Position numbers and translations under genes: made by a program. The notes below the pieces were generated by a model that ran no database searches, was not told where the DNA came from, and worked only from the letters and a program-made list of their open reading frames with translations. Positions 21,233 through 32,900 of a stretch of DNA of 64,000 nt are shown piece by piece. Within the stretch, counting starts at the first letter, position 1. Each line of letters begins with the position of its first letter. This stretch comes from a virus, in the IMG/VR virus record IMGVR_UViG_3300034417_000014, positions 25,847 through 89,846 of that record; one strand, given 5' to 3'.

Positions 21233-23164
21233 TTAATATCCTATTGCCATCCACATAAAGCCGTTGTATGAACCGCCGCTGTCGTAAGTGTGATATAGTT
21301 GTGTATAAAATCCTGTTGCAGACGGCATAGCAGTGTTTGACCCAATACATGCGTTAGTGTCTTGCACTCGAAACAACAATGTTATGTTAAGTGATAGTGT
21401 TTGCGAAGTGAATGCGTAAGGATAAGATGTATACACTACTTGCTCTCCACTTCTGACGTTAGTGTCTTTTCCCCACTGCATAATAAGTCCGTTGCCGAAT
21501 CGTATATACCCGTTGCCACCGGAAGGTGCTGCAATGTCTACAACGCCCCATCCTTTTGAATCAACATAATTTTTATTTGCTGAGTCGTATGGGCCAGCTG
21601 GGTTTGCCATGTTTGCAATCCCATAGCCACCCATGTTTAATGCGCCGGACATTGTGTCGCCTGATCTGTTTACTTTGGAATTTCCAATACCAGCAATAAG
21701 TGCATCTAGATATTGTTTCGGTACTGCATGTAAATTATCAGATGGGTTTGCATTTATTAGTGTTAGGAATCCAGACATTGTGTCGCCAGTAATGTTCACA
21801 TACCTGTTATCTAAATCGCTCAGGTGGTTACCATCAACAGTATCAGCATCAAGCCCGCTGCCGGAGCCCATATTTCCTGTGTGCCAAATTGTTTTTAATC
21901 CTGCACCGTAATCATAATTCAGAGCAGATGCATTGCCGTTTATAACAGTTGATCTAGTAGTATTACCAAAATACACTCTTCCATCGCCAGCAATCTGTGC
22001 AACAGTTTCATTTGTGAGTGAAGGAGTTCTTAATCTTAGTTTCCCTGCAATTATATCACCACTTGCAACATTCGCATCACCAGAGTTAACTTCAACAAAA
22101 AACAGTGTCTTATCAGATGTTGCACCTCGATAAGTTCCCATAATTCTTGCCGCTTCGCCAGCAATATCATAATACACCCTTGTGTTATTTACGTTGTCTC
22201 TTAAGACTAATTGCGGGGAGTCTGAATTTGGCGGTGTCGCCTGGAGAATAATATCACCAGTAAAAGTCGTTGCTGCGAGGCCAGCCTGGATATATTTTGT
22301 AGATAAAGGAACTCCATTTTCTACAAAACCGTTTGCATACACATTGTTAAATTTCTTAGCAGAAGAACCTAAATCATATGCAAGGTTTGTTGATGGAATT
22401 AAATTACTTGTTAGTCCACCTGAGCCAACAAACAAAGACGTAGTGTCTAAATTTGTTGCAAACACTGATGCAAATCGCTGTGCGTTTTTACCAAGATTAA
22501 CAGTTCCATCTGGAAGTATTGTGTTAGGAGAAAATGCGTCTGATGTAAGAGACACAGGGTTAGTGTTAGCTCCCAGCGTTAATAAATTAGTAACTTTTGC
22601 AGTGTTTACCCAAAGTTCATTCCAAACTTTATCTGTTTTTCCGAGGTTCAATGCATCTGTATTTGTTGGATAAAACGTTCCGCTAGTCAGAGTTGCATCA
22701 CCAGTTACTTGAAGCGCAATCGAGCCGTCCGTGTTAGGATCTGACATCGAATTAAATATGCCATGCACGCCGTAAATTTTATGGAAACGCTTTGTTGCGC
22801 TACCTATATTTTTTGTTGCGTCTGTTGCAGGCAATAAATCTGAAGTAATGTTAGTAAAATCACTACCAACTGCTTGCCAGTGTGTTACAGAAGCACTTGA
22901 GTTATCGTTCGGTCCAGTAGGATCATTTCCAATATATTGCATTAACACATTGTTTGCACTATTAAACCAAAGTTGGCCTTTAATTGCTCCTCTGGGAGGA
23001 GTGATATTGGAGAAATTTTCCAAGTGGCGCAAAGCGTCTTGGGCCACTGCTTGTCCAAAATTAGTAGAGTCCCGGCCAAGTAGAGCAGCAGTGTATGTAT
23101 AATCAATAACTAAGTCATTGACTACATGCGCAGTTCCATTTGATTTTGTAATATTATATGGCAT
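21233..23164 (-). CDS. tail fibre, copy 1
   Basis: 643 residues, first of three tandem fibre paralogues. Modules in order: conserved attachment-like N-terminus (PPRGAIKGQLWFN around residue 57), LG....W/F-N-x-(V/L)YA beta units, GDTM shaft repeats, and a variable tip ending GFMWMAIGY. The 5' ~60 bp of this gene (23102-23164) and of copy 2 (20742-20804) differ at one base, so recombination between copies is possible. Confidence 0.8.
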   Translation of the reverse strand: MPYNITKSNGTAHVVNDLVIDYTYTAALLGRDSTNFGQAVAQDALRHLENFSNITPPRGAIKGQLWFNSANNVLMQYIGNDPTGPNDNSSASVTHWQAVGSDFTNITSDLLPATDATKNIGSATKRFHKIYGVHGIFNSMSDPNTDGSIALQVTGDATLTSGTFYPTNTDALNLGKTDKVWNELWVNTAKVTNLLTLGANTNPVSLTSDAFSPNTILPDGTVNLGKNAQRFASVFATNLDTTSLFVGSGGLTSNLIPSTNLAYDLGSSAKKFNNVYANGFVENGVPLSTKYIQAGLAATTFTGDIILQATPPNSDSPQLVLRDNVNNTRVYYDIAGEAARIMGTYRGATSDKTLFFVEVNSGDANVASGDIIAGKLRLRTPSLTNETVAQIAGDGRVYFGNTTRSTVINGNASALNYDYGAGLKTIWHTGNMGSGSGLDADTVDGNHLSDLDNRYVNITGDTMSGFLTLINANPSDNLHAVPKQYLDALIAGIGNSKVNRSGDTMSGALNMGGYGIANMANPAGPYDSANKNYVDSKGWGVVDIAAPSGGNGYIRFGNGLIMQWGKDTNVRSGEQVVYTSYPYAFTSQTLSLNITLLFRVQDTNACIGSNTAMPSATGFYTQLYHTYDSGGSYNGFMWMAIGY

Positions 23165-23171
23165 GACTTCC

Positions 23172-23798
23172 TTAGCTCAATTGGATTCTAATAGTGTAAT
23201 CAATTTCTAAAATTCTATTTGCCGACTTCTGTATTGGGTGGAAAATTACATGCGTTATCATCAGTACATCTGAGCTATTTGTTAAGCTACCTACAATGCC
23301 AGCTGGGCCAGTGTACAGTGCAATCTCATCAAATACAGCCGAGCCGTTTGCTGTAGAAGTATTGCCTTCAATTTCCACGTTAGCTGCTCGGTCAATACTG
23401 TCTTGTACTAAGCCAGTCTCGATGAAATCCAATGTAACAGTTGTTTTAATATCTGTGAAGTTTGAACTTCCGATAATTGGAACAACAGTATTCCCAGGGG
23501 ATTGGTTAATCTCCTTCTTGTAGGTCTCATTATATAGAGAGGAACTAGGATCTCGGAACAAAGACACTTGCGGTTCACGATACAAAATTTCACCATTTTG
23601 TGAAATCCTAGTACCCCCGTTTCCAAATGCCATGTAACGAATGTGTCCATTCTCTAGCCCAGACAATGCTTGAGCAATAGACGATGCTAAATTACCAAAG
23701 TGAATGGCATTTGTAACATCTCTCAATACTTCGCCAGTTTCCTTGTCTCTAATTTTGACAAGTCCGACTACTGTGTAATTTGCATCTTCCCCAAACAT
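23172..23798 (-). CDS. conserved T4-type virion protein (208 residues)
   Basis: N-terminal motif GLVKIRDKETGEVLRDVTNA then IHFGN, followed by MAFGNGGT and YREP, a pattern seen in baseplate or fibre-attachment proteins of many T4-type phages. Its exact place in the particle is not known to me. It lies between the giant baseplate gene and the fibres, which fits a fibre connector. Strong ribosome site AGAGGA on the minus strand. Confidence 0.6.
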   Translation of the reverse strand: MFGEDANYTVVGLVKIRDKETGEVLRDVTNAIHFGNLASSIAQALSGLENGHIRYMAFGNGGTRISQNGEILYREPQVSLFRDPSSSLYNETYKKEINQSPGNTVVPIIGSSNFTDIKTTVTLDFIETGLVQDSIDRAANVEIEGNTSTANGSAVFDEIALYTGPAGIVGSLTNSSDVLMITHVIFHPIQKSANRILEIDYTIRIQLS

Positions 23799-23800
23799 TG

Positions 23801-23938
23801 TTATCCTCTTTTATTCAATAAAATTTTGTCTTCGCCTTTTACACGAATAAGTATATGGGCTTCAGCGTGGACAGTAACTTGCTCGTCCACGCATTCCTCT
23901 TTTTTGTTTGTTTCTGTGTTATTTTCTTCCATATCCAT
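23801..23938 (-). CDS. 45-codon ORF, shortened relative of the 208-residue protein's N-terminus
   Basis: Frame 23938-23801 on the minus strand codes for 45 residues; stop TAA overlaps the ribosome site of the next gene. The first ATG lies within the late box, so a late transcript would more likely use ATG 23932 or GTG 23890 (after AAGAGG). The sequence AEAHILIRVKGEDKILLNKR resembles the GLVKIRDKETGEVLRD motif of the neighbour. It is shorter than 60 codons and easily missed. Confidence 0.5.
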   Translation of the reverse strand: MDMEENNTETNKKEECVDEQVTVHAEAHILIRVKGEDKILLNKRG

Positions 23939-23945
23939 ATTTATC
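23938..23945 (-). promoter_or_regulatory. late promoter box
   Basis: GATAAATA on the minus strand, between the giant gene and the 45-codon ORF; would serve the fibre genes. Confidence 0.6.
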
Positions 23946-23971
23946 ACAAAAATTAACCACTGTTTTAAATG

Positions 23972-26900
23972 TTAGACATTTACTCCAGTTCCTGGTCTGT
24001 CTCTTAAAAATTCAGCTTGTTGTGTAGTAGACATCGCTAAACCGCCAATTGAATTTTCCCAGAATGGAACATCTGCATTTGGAACAAACTGTAAATTATC
24101 ACCAGATGTAACTTTTTTACCTATTGGATATGTAGTGTTTGCAGTTCCGTTTGGATTTCTAGTTGCCGCAATACTTGTTCCGCCAGTGTGTCTAAGAACA
24201 CCTTTTAATATATCTTTAGTGTATTCAACAGGTATCTCTTGTGTAGGATCAGTTGGGTTTGTTTCATATCTAATTACAGATGCGTCGTATTGTATTGCAA
24301 CATATGTAATTCTTTCTCCACCAATCCACACAACTCCTGGATGTCCCATTGTTGGTTTCGGCAACAATGACGCATCCTCAACACAAATCTCCTGCGAGTC
24401 TTCTTCCAATTTTAAGAACAAGTATGTAGAATCCTCGTCACCAATTCTAGTAAATGTTTTTGTGTCTTGTTCAGTAAGGTGCATTTTGAAACTTACTGGA
24501 GACAACTCATACTCTACAAGAATTTTTTGAGACATATTTGGATCCGAATCTTGCACTTGCATGTGATGCTGTGCGTTAAATATCACCATATTTGAATTGT
24601 TAAATATTTTAGTGAACTCAGGTGTGTCATAATTTACATCCATTGTCTGGCCTGCGCCCAACGGTGTTGCTAATACAATCGCTGTAGTTTTATTAGGATA
24701 CACTGCAAGAGTATATTCTACACCAAAGGTATACGTCGTTAATTTCCCATTGACGAATATGCTTATTATGGAATCAGGCACAATGGCAACTGTTGTTAAG
24801 AACGTAGTTTCTGATCCATCGCCAACGAATGAATCCTGTGTTGCCATAGGAGTTTTTGGATAAAACCCTTGCATATACCCGCGATATCTATTCTTCAACG
24901 AAGTTCTTTCATAAGAAGGATTCGTTTGCGCTGCCAAATATGTTAATGTTGGCGTAACAACATAATCCCCTCCAGTGCCAGTATCTTTATTTTGGAATAT
25001 AAAATTAGACACGCCTGTAGTAGTATCGTTCACAACATAAATGCGAACATCTGACAAGCTGGATGGCAATAAGTATTTGCTCTTGTGTTCTTCTGGGGTT
25101 CCGCTGTAGTATGGAAAAATTAACCCAACATCGTTGTCATCCATCCCAGTATAGTTATCCCATTCTTCTCCGTCCCAGCCCGCTTCGTCATCAACAACTG
25201 CTATTGGTTTGCCGTCAACGAATACTACTTGATTAGTAGTGTTTCCGTCATAATGTCTCGCATCGTCAGCACCGTAATATTGTCTTAGTGCGCCAATTCT
25301 ATAAGATACAACAATTGTTGAATCATCAACAGGCACTTCTACAAACGAAAGTACATATTTTCCATCGGCCGACACATTTAAAATCCACTGTGTTGTGCCA
25401 GTTGCATCTTTTTGTGGAATCACAACACCGTCCACAGTAACATGGTCAAGTGACACACCTTGTCCCAAATTTTGCACTAGTACAAATTCAAATTTGACAC
25501 CATCACCAAAGAAAGACTCATTTATTTTTCTTCCATTTGTGTCCACAGTTACAACTACGTTTTCGGAAGTTCTGTAAACTGCAAGTTCATCGGTCATGCC
25601 AATATCGCTTGGAGTAGGAACAAATACACTTCCGTCTAATACATCATTTTCTAACTGAACTTCAAAGTTGTGATCAGTAGTGTAGTGATATTTTATTAAC
25701 ACCGTGTTTCCATATGCAGGTGTAGTTGCTAGAGTAACGTATGTGTACCCTGGTCTTACAGAAGTTGTTGTGCTGACTGCTGCGCCATTGATAGTTGCAG
25801 AATCTACTTCGATCACATCATTGAATCTGTAAGTTGATGTTTCTCCATTAGCAATATTTGTAAAGTCTAAGATTGTTTCTGGACCAACAGATGTCACAAT
25901 GCGAGGAGTTACAATTCTTCTGTCCCATCCTGCAGATGACCATGGCTCTGTATCCCAACCAATAGAAGACAAATACTCAAACCGCTCAGCATCAATAATT
26001 TTTCCGCCGAACATTGCATTGTACTCTACTGAATACTCATAATTAAATGTTTGCAAATCCGCTAACTCTGCAACTGTTGCAGAATTTATTCCTTGTACTG
26101 TTGCGTATGAGGAATAGTTTATTGTGTTGCCTGTCGGGGCAAACGATAGCAAGTTAGTTGTGAGGTCAGTCCTAATGTGCAAATAGCTGTTTGCTGCACC
26201 AGAGTACACTGTAAACTGAGTAACTTTCTCAGGATCTGAAATTATAGATACGCCAGGAACATTCCAGCCGTACGTGTCCCAAGGTGAGCCGCCCCATCCT
26301 GTTTTTGGTGTTCCAGTATGTGCCAAGTCAATATCATAATTAACCACTTTAATATCAGCAGGGTTTGTAATCTTCATATTTACTGAAGTAAATCTTTGCC
26401 CTGTTGAATTATATTGCAATCTCATTTCTTCAAGTGCAGTGTGGGTAAAATTAACACCGGACACAACAGTGATGTTGTTAGACCCGAACGGCGGAATAAC
26501 ATCGAATATCACAATCAATTTTCCAGTTGTGGCATCTTCGTCAGTGTAATATTCATCTCTATCTAATAGACGACCGTTAACATATGCTTTCCACACACTA
26601 GTGATGTCATCAAATACAAACGAATTATTTACTCCGTCTCCAGATTTTGTCTCATCACCAAAGTAAACAAACATGCTCTTATCTACAAAGCCTGGCTGAA
26701 CACTATCGCGTATCACGTATGTGCTGTAATATCTTGGGACATCTTTAGGCGGATATGCAGGATTCAATACTGCATGTGTATATCCATCGGAATCAGTTGT
26801 GTATGCTAACGAGTCCATATCCCATGCTGTGCCAGTTGCATAATCTATCGGCAACGAGTATGAAACACTGTAGTCTCTAATTTTAGTCTGATATGGTTTA

Positions 26901-29900
26901 ACTTCGTTAACATAGCTAATGAAGTCGCCAAACGAGTCTGGGGAATAATTTCTATCGTGTGTTAATTCCTCTCCTGCTTGAGACAAGTTAATATATGTTG
27001 TTTTAAACGCCCAATCAATATCCTGCTGTTCAGAAAACGCATATGTTACCATTGCAAAGAACATGTTGTTTTTATAAACAATGTAATCGTTTATAAAAAT
27101 TCGTCCACTCAACGCATCTAAGATTTCTCTAATTTCTAAATTTAACGCCATGTTGTAAGTGACTGTATAAATTGTAGATTTTAATTGCATTGCAGTTTTT
27201 TCTCTGCGAACAATAATAAACACGTTGTTTGCCATATCATAAGAGTAGTATGTTGAATTGTCTAACACATACACTTTTACTATGCCACCTTGTCCAAGAT
27301 ACTCTTTATCTGCAGAAGACAAATCGGACAATGACTCAACTTCCATTAACGGAACTGTGTTAGTTTCATTATACCCAACTTCGAACCAGTCAACATATTC
27401 CCAGTAATCGTTAGTTGGCAAGTCTGCATTCCACAGTGGATCTATATCTTTAAGCTGTATAGAAATAAGATGAGAGTTTGCATTTTGAACAAACACTTTT
27501 CTTGCCATAGTGATATCTTCAAACCAAGTCTGTCTTGGACGTACACGGTTTCCATATTTTTCAAATACAGACAGTTTTGGATCTGGAACAATTCTTCCCA
27601 TCGAATCAAACCCAACTAAGCTATCAGTCATCTTAGCCCAGTATCTATCTGGAATCAAAGACGATGCTTTGTTTTTGGAAATCAACTTCCACTCAACATG
27701 TTTTGGATTTTGATTTTTAGTAAATCTGTAATTAATTTGTATTACACTATCCAAGCTAGAAATGAACACATTTAAATTGTTAAAAATGTATTCATATTCA
27801 TTAATAAAGCTGAACCACACATACCCGTTGCTTCTTGGATTGCTAATTAATCTAGAAACACTTAGCGCAGACATACTTCTGTGATTCAAGAATTGAGGCA
27901 CAGTTGTTTTGTCTCTTACCCAGAAGAAGTACACAGACTTAACGCTGTTGTAAAACGCATCATATGCAGAACGCACAACATAGTCAGTTGTGTTCTTCGG
28001 TGTTCCAGTTCCAGTATATTGTTCTGGAGGAACATCACTTGCTACCCATTCGTAAATCACAACTTCGGAACCCGGGAATAGTCTTCCCCAGTTTCCCATC
28101 ATGTACGCGTCTGTCCCTTGCTCGTAATACAAGTATTTTGCTTTAGATGTATCCCACCACAAATGCCCGACTTCTCTGCTGTCGAAAGAATTACTGTCGT
28201 CTAGCATTGTTGGATCAGCTGCAACACTGTAGCGAGTTGGATCCATATCATTTTTATAAGTTAAATTCTTATCTGCGATGCCTGGGATGAACCCTTTGAA
28301 CGGGTCATACACTGGGACGTCAATGATTGTTTTTCCTGTGTCTCTAGAGTAGACGTGCATAATGTCAAACAGTTCGGAATCTACTAGTGGGCCTTCCTTT
28401 CTTGCAGGTGTTGTATAATTTCCACTTGCATACACTGCCCATCCTGCACCAGCGTTATCAACCCATGCTTTTGGTTCTCCGCTAGCTTGTGCGTCAGCGA
28501 GAGTTGAGAATCTAACATTTTTAAACACATACGCTTCCACTGCTATTAACGGTATTACGTCAACAACTTTTCCATCAGCATCTTTTAATTCAGTAACATC
28601 TGAAATCGTTGCTGCATTTGTCGGAGTGTATGTGTATATGTCGTCGTTAAGAACAACGTAGCCAGGCAATTGATTTTGCGCAAGACTTCCAGTGAACAGT
28701 TTTAATACAGACCATTCTCGGTTAATATAATTTGCATTTGCAACCCACACATAGTCACCGGCAGTTGGAATTTCTTTTTGTGTGTCTGCCCACAACGCTG
28801 GGAGTTTTGCAATGTCGTATGTTGTGAAGTCAATGTCGTCTAAATGAACATATCCTGCATTTTTTACAACAGTGTCAACTTTGCTAAGTGTTGTTAAAGG
28901 AACAAAATTAAGATATGATTTTTCAAATGGACGTGAAAGCCAACGGATGTTATCGTCAATATCAATAACAATCTTCTCATCTGTAGGATCATCAACTGTA
29001 ATTTCATTTTTAGTAACTAGCAATGCAGTGTCTAACGATTCTGTTCCGTCAGCTTTAAAAATTGTAATGGTTGGCGTTTGCCCATATCCATTACCGGGGT
29101 TAGTTATCTTAATTGCAGTTAATTTGTTTTCAGTTAACACTAAGTCTGCTGTTGCAGCAGTCGTAAATGTGTCTCCCGAAACAGGTGTAATTTCTGCGTA
29201 TGGTTTGCCAGAATAAACTTCAGTAGCATTTGTGATAATTGCTTCTGACACAAATTTAGTATGTGATGGACCTTCTGGGAACACCAGTTGCACTAGTTGT
29301 GGATCTTGTTTTAATTCCGATCCGGAAATGCCAAACTCAATATAAGTATGGTCGTTTACAGATCCATATTCCCCTACTCTGAACGCCCACTCTTCATAAA
29401 TTTCAGTGTTCTCATTTCCTTTAATAAATGTTGAACGCAACAATTTATCAATTGGCTGCACTGTTCCTTTTTCTGGAAGCATGCCTTTATAGAACGAGTA
29501 CTGTGTGTCGCCTAGCAATTGCAAGTTATCGAGATAATCTCTGTTTTGATAACCAATCAAGTGCCGTGCTGTGTCTTCCATTTGTGGGTTATCAAGAGAT
29601 ACTTCACTGTTATAATAATCTCTAATTGAGTCAGTTAAGTTTTCAAAGTTAGGAATTAATTTATTTCCAGAAATAATATACCCATTGGCTTCTAATTTAC
29701 CAAACCAATTTCTAGATCTTAGCCCAATAACTTTTAGTCTCTTCTGTCTGTCCATTAAAACAGGATCATACATAGTATCGTTAAACACTGTAGTATTATC
29801 AAATACGAAGATGTTTTCTGTTTCCTTTGTTGTAATTCTCAAGCAGTATACACCAACACTTTCAACTTTGCTACGGATAGATATAGTTTGGTCATCTCTA

Positions 29901-32900
29901 ACAACATCAACATCTTTGGGAGATATCGAGTACCCGTATTGGTCAAGTATGTTGTATACACCAGTTTCAAACTTCTCAATACTAGTTGGGTATCCTTGAG
30001 ATACTGTTAACGTAACATTGTCTGCAATCGGGCTAATACAAATAGTATTATTTGTTGACCAAGAAGTAGTAGTCCAAAATGCAAAATCTTTTCCTGCATT
30101 TTTCCAATCTTTAATTACATTAGTGTCGCCGTCAACTTGTGTAAAATCCCAACCTTCACTTTTCAAATAATCGCCGTAACTGATTAAGAAGTCAAACACT
30201 GCTTGCACACTATCAAATTTTGTGCCATATTCTACTGTGGTTACATTCTTAACACCTTTAGTGCGGTATTGTAAATTATGTCCGCCGATGGATGGTAATG
30301 CTGACAGTTTTTTCCATTTACCTTCGCTAAATTTACTTACTGTTTGCACAGCAAGCGATTGATAAAATTGCGTGTTGTATTGAACAATGTCGCCGTCGTT
30401 ATACGAAGCAGACGAACTATAAGGTCTGAAATTTGCATTTGTTCCACCAACAGATAATGCAGTTGCTGGACTGTTGATGTCTCTTTCCAATATTTTGAAA
30501 TATGGAGTCAGCACATCGTAGCCATACACTTCATACTTTGCATCTTCTGTTATTCTAACAACCACACCACTATACACATACTCTTTTAATGGCAAGCCAG
30601 TGTGTATTTTTGTATCAATGTTTTCAATTGGAACAATTAACCCAGTGTTTGTAGAACCTGTTGAGGTACCTTCAAAGAAGAATTGAATAGTGTCAACGTT
30701 TGTGAACCCAGCGTAACGATGTCCTAATTTTACAGTTAAGTTTCTTAAATAATTTGCAAAATCAACAGTTACATCTTGCCCAAGGAATAACAACCTGTCA
30801 GTGATGAACCGTTGGTATCCATGATTAATAACTTTTACTCCGTCAATAGTTTCGCCATGCACAGTCAACTCACTGTTAGATGATCTAGTGTATGTTGGAG
30901 AACTAATAAGTTGAGATGGATTAATTTCTGCTTGTTGTAAAGCATACGGATCCCAGCACTTTTCAGCAAACTGCGACGGACGCATTACGTGCATTTTTTC
31001 CATTATCACATAGCGATATTCAGAACTGTTCATCCAGGATTCTTCAACAGGGCTGTTATCACCAAACACCCAGTCTGCTCCGCGGTCAATTTCTGCCGGT
31101 AACACTACAATCCCAATAGTAGAAGGCTCTTTATTTGCTCCACCTGCATCAACTGGAATGTACGCTGTTAAGCCTGGTCTAACGAAGTGCCAGTTAATTC
31201 CAGCTCGATTACCCTGACGTATTAATCCTGCTTCTAAATCCGCCCACAATTTTGCATTGGTGCTGCCGTAGCTGCTGCCATATTCTTCTACCCACCAAGT
31301 TGGCTCTTCAGTAAAACCCAACATCTCCCAAGGTGTTAAACCTGGAGTAATAGTGTCGTAAAAATATTTATAAATGCCTTTCCAGTTGCCTGGCAAATCT
31401 TCATTTGCTGGACGGTAATTCCATGTCATCCAATTATCAGGATCATAACTTAAATTAGTGGCGTAGTTTGCATTAATTTTTGTAACCCAACGCAAGAATG
31501 AAGAACGGAAAATATCGTTCGTCTCTGCCAAAGTAAACCCTGTGTCCCTAGCATAGCCTGGGATTAGATCTGCCCAGCCGTGTAAGAAGTTGTAATCCAC
31601 ACGGAATTTTTCAACTAAGTTATTGTAAATTCTAATTTCAAAATCTAATAAAATAGTATCTCGTAAATCAACATTCTCTGGACCTAAGGTTCCTGACATA
31701 ACGCCATCCATGATGTCCTTCGGAGTGTAAATTGGCGTACGGGATCCGTCGTGGCCTACAATCACGTATGTTGGTGTAACGTATGTGCTGTCTAACAACA
31801 TTTTAGGAACGCTCACTCCGTGACAGCCAATTTTTGTTGGCGTTGAAGGTATTGCAGCAGACAATGTGTCTTCGTAAAGTCGAACCACATAGTGACCTGG
31901 TGTAACAGCATAGTCTTGAATCTGTATAGTTATTGGGTTGCCTGGGTCAACAGTATATTCTGAATCTAATTTCAGCAACATATCTTTGCCGTTCTCGACA
32001 TAAAACACCAAAACACTATTTTTAAAATCAGCCAAATCTACATAGTTAGACAGTGTAAATTTTCCATCTAAAGTTGAGGATGATGCAAAAGTTTCTTCTT
32101 TAAATGAGTTTCCCCAAGCAAGCATATACGACATTGTAAATGCGCCGAAATACTCAGTTGTATTGTTAATTCTCTTAATGATCTCATTAAAAGTCTGATC
32201 TAAATGCAATGTGTTGATTTGTAATGCAGGCTTATAATGTTCTTTAGATAATTGACCTGCAATTTTTACTAACTTATCTTTAAAGCGAGTGTACTCTGTA
32301 GAAGAGAAAGTTAGGGCCGACACTAAGTTAATGTTATTTGCAGATGCAAAAAACATAGACTTTAGCATTGGGTTTTCAGTTTGAAGAATGTATTCTCCTA
32401 AAGAAATGTCCCTTGCAGTATCACGGTAATTGTTTTTAGAACTAAGTGCGTCACCTGTAAACCCAACTTGGTTTTCCATTATGCTAACAAAGTGGTTTGT
32501 TAATTCGTTTGCGCTATAAGTGTACACTTCCTCATTGTTAGGATTGTTTTCCAATTGTTTTGGAATTTCGTAATATCCAGGTGCCGCTGGATCTAACAAA
32601 TCTTTAGAATATGTTCTTACCTCTAACACGTCGTTCACTTGAAGTGTTTTATTTAAAGTAATCTCTCTTCCGTCAATATTAAAATCTGTGCCTTCATCTT
32701 TACTTATACCGTTCACAACAACGATAACGTCATTTCCAGATTCTAAAGTGTATTGCGGAGTAACACTCAGTGTAAATAGTTGAGGCAATGCTGCATCAAC
32801 TATTACAAATCTATCAATTACTCTTTGTTTAGATACTGTTTTAGACACAATCCATGACGTGTCATAAGTTGTACTTATTACGTCATTTGTCACCATGTCT

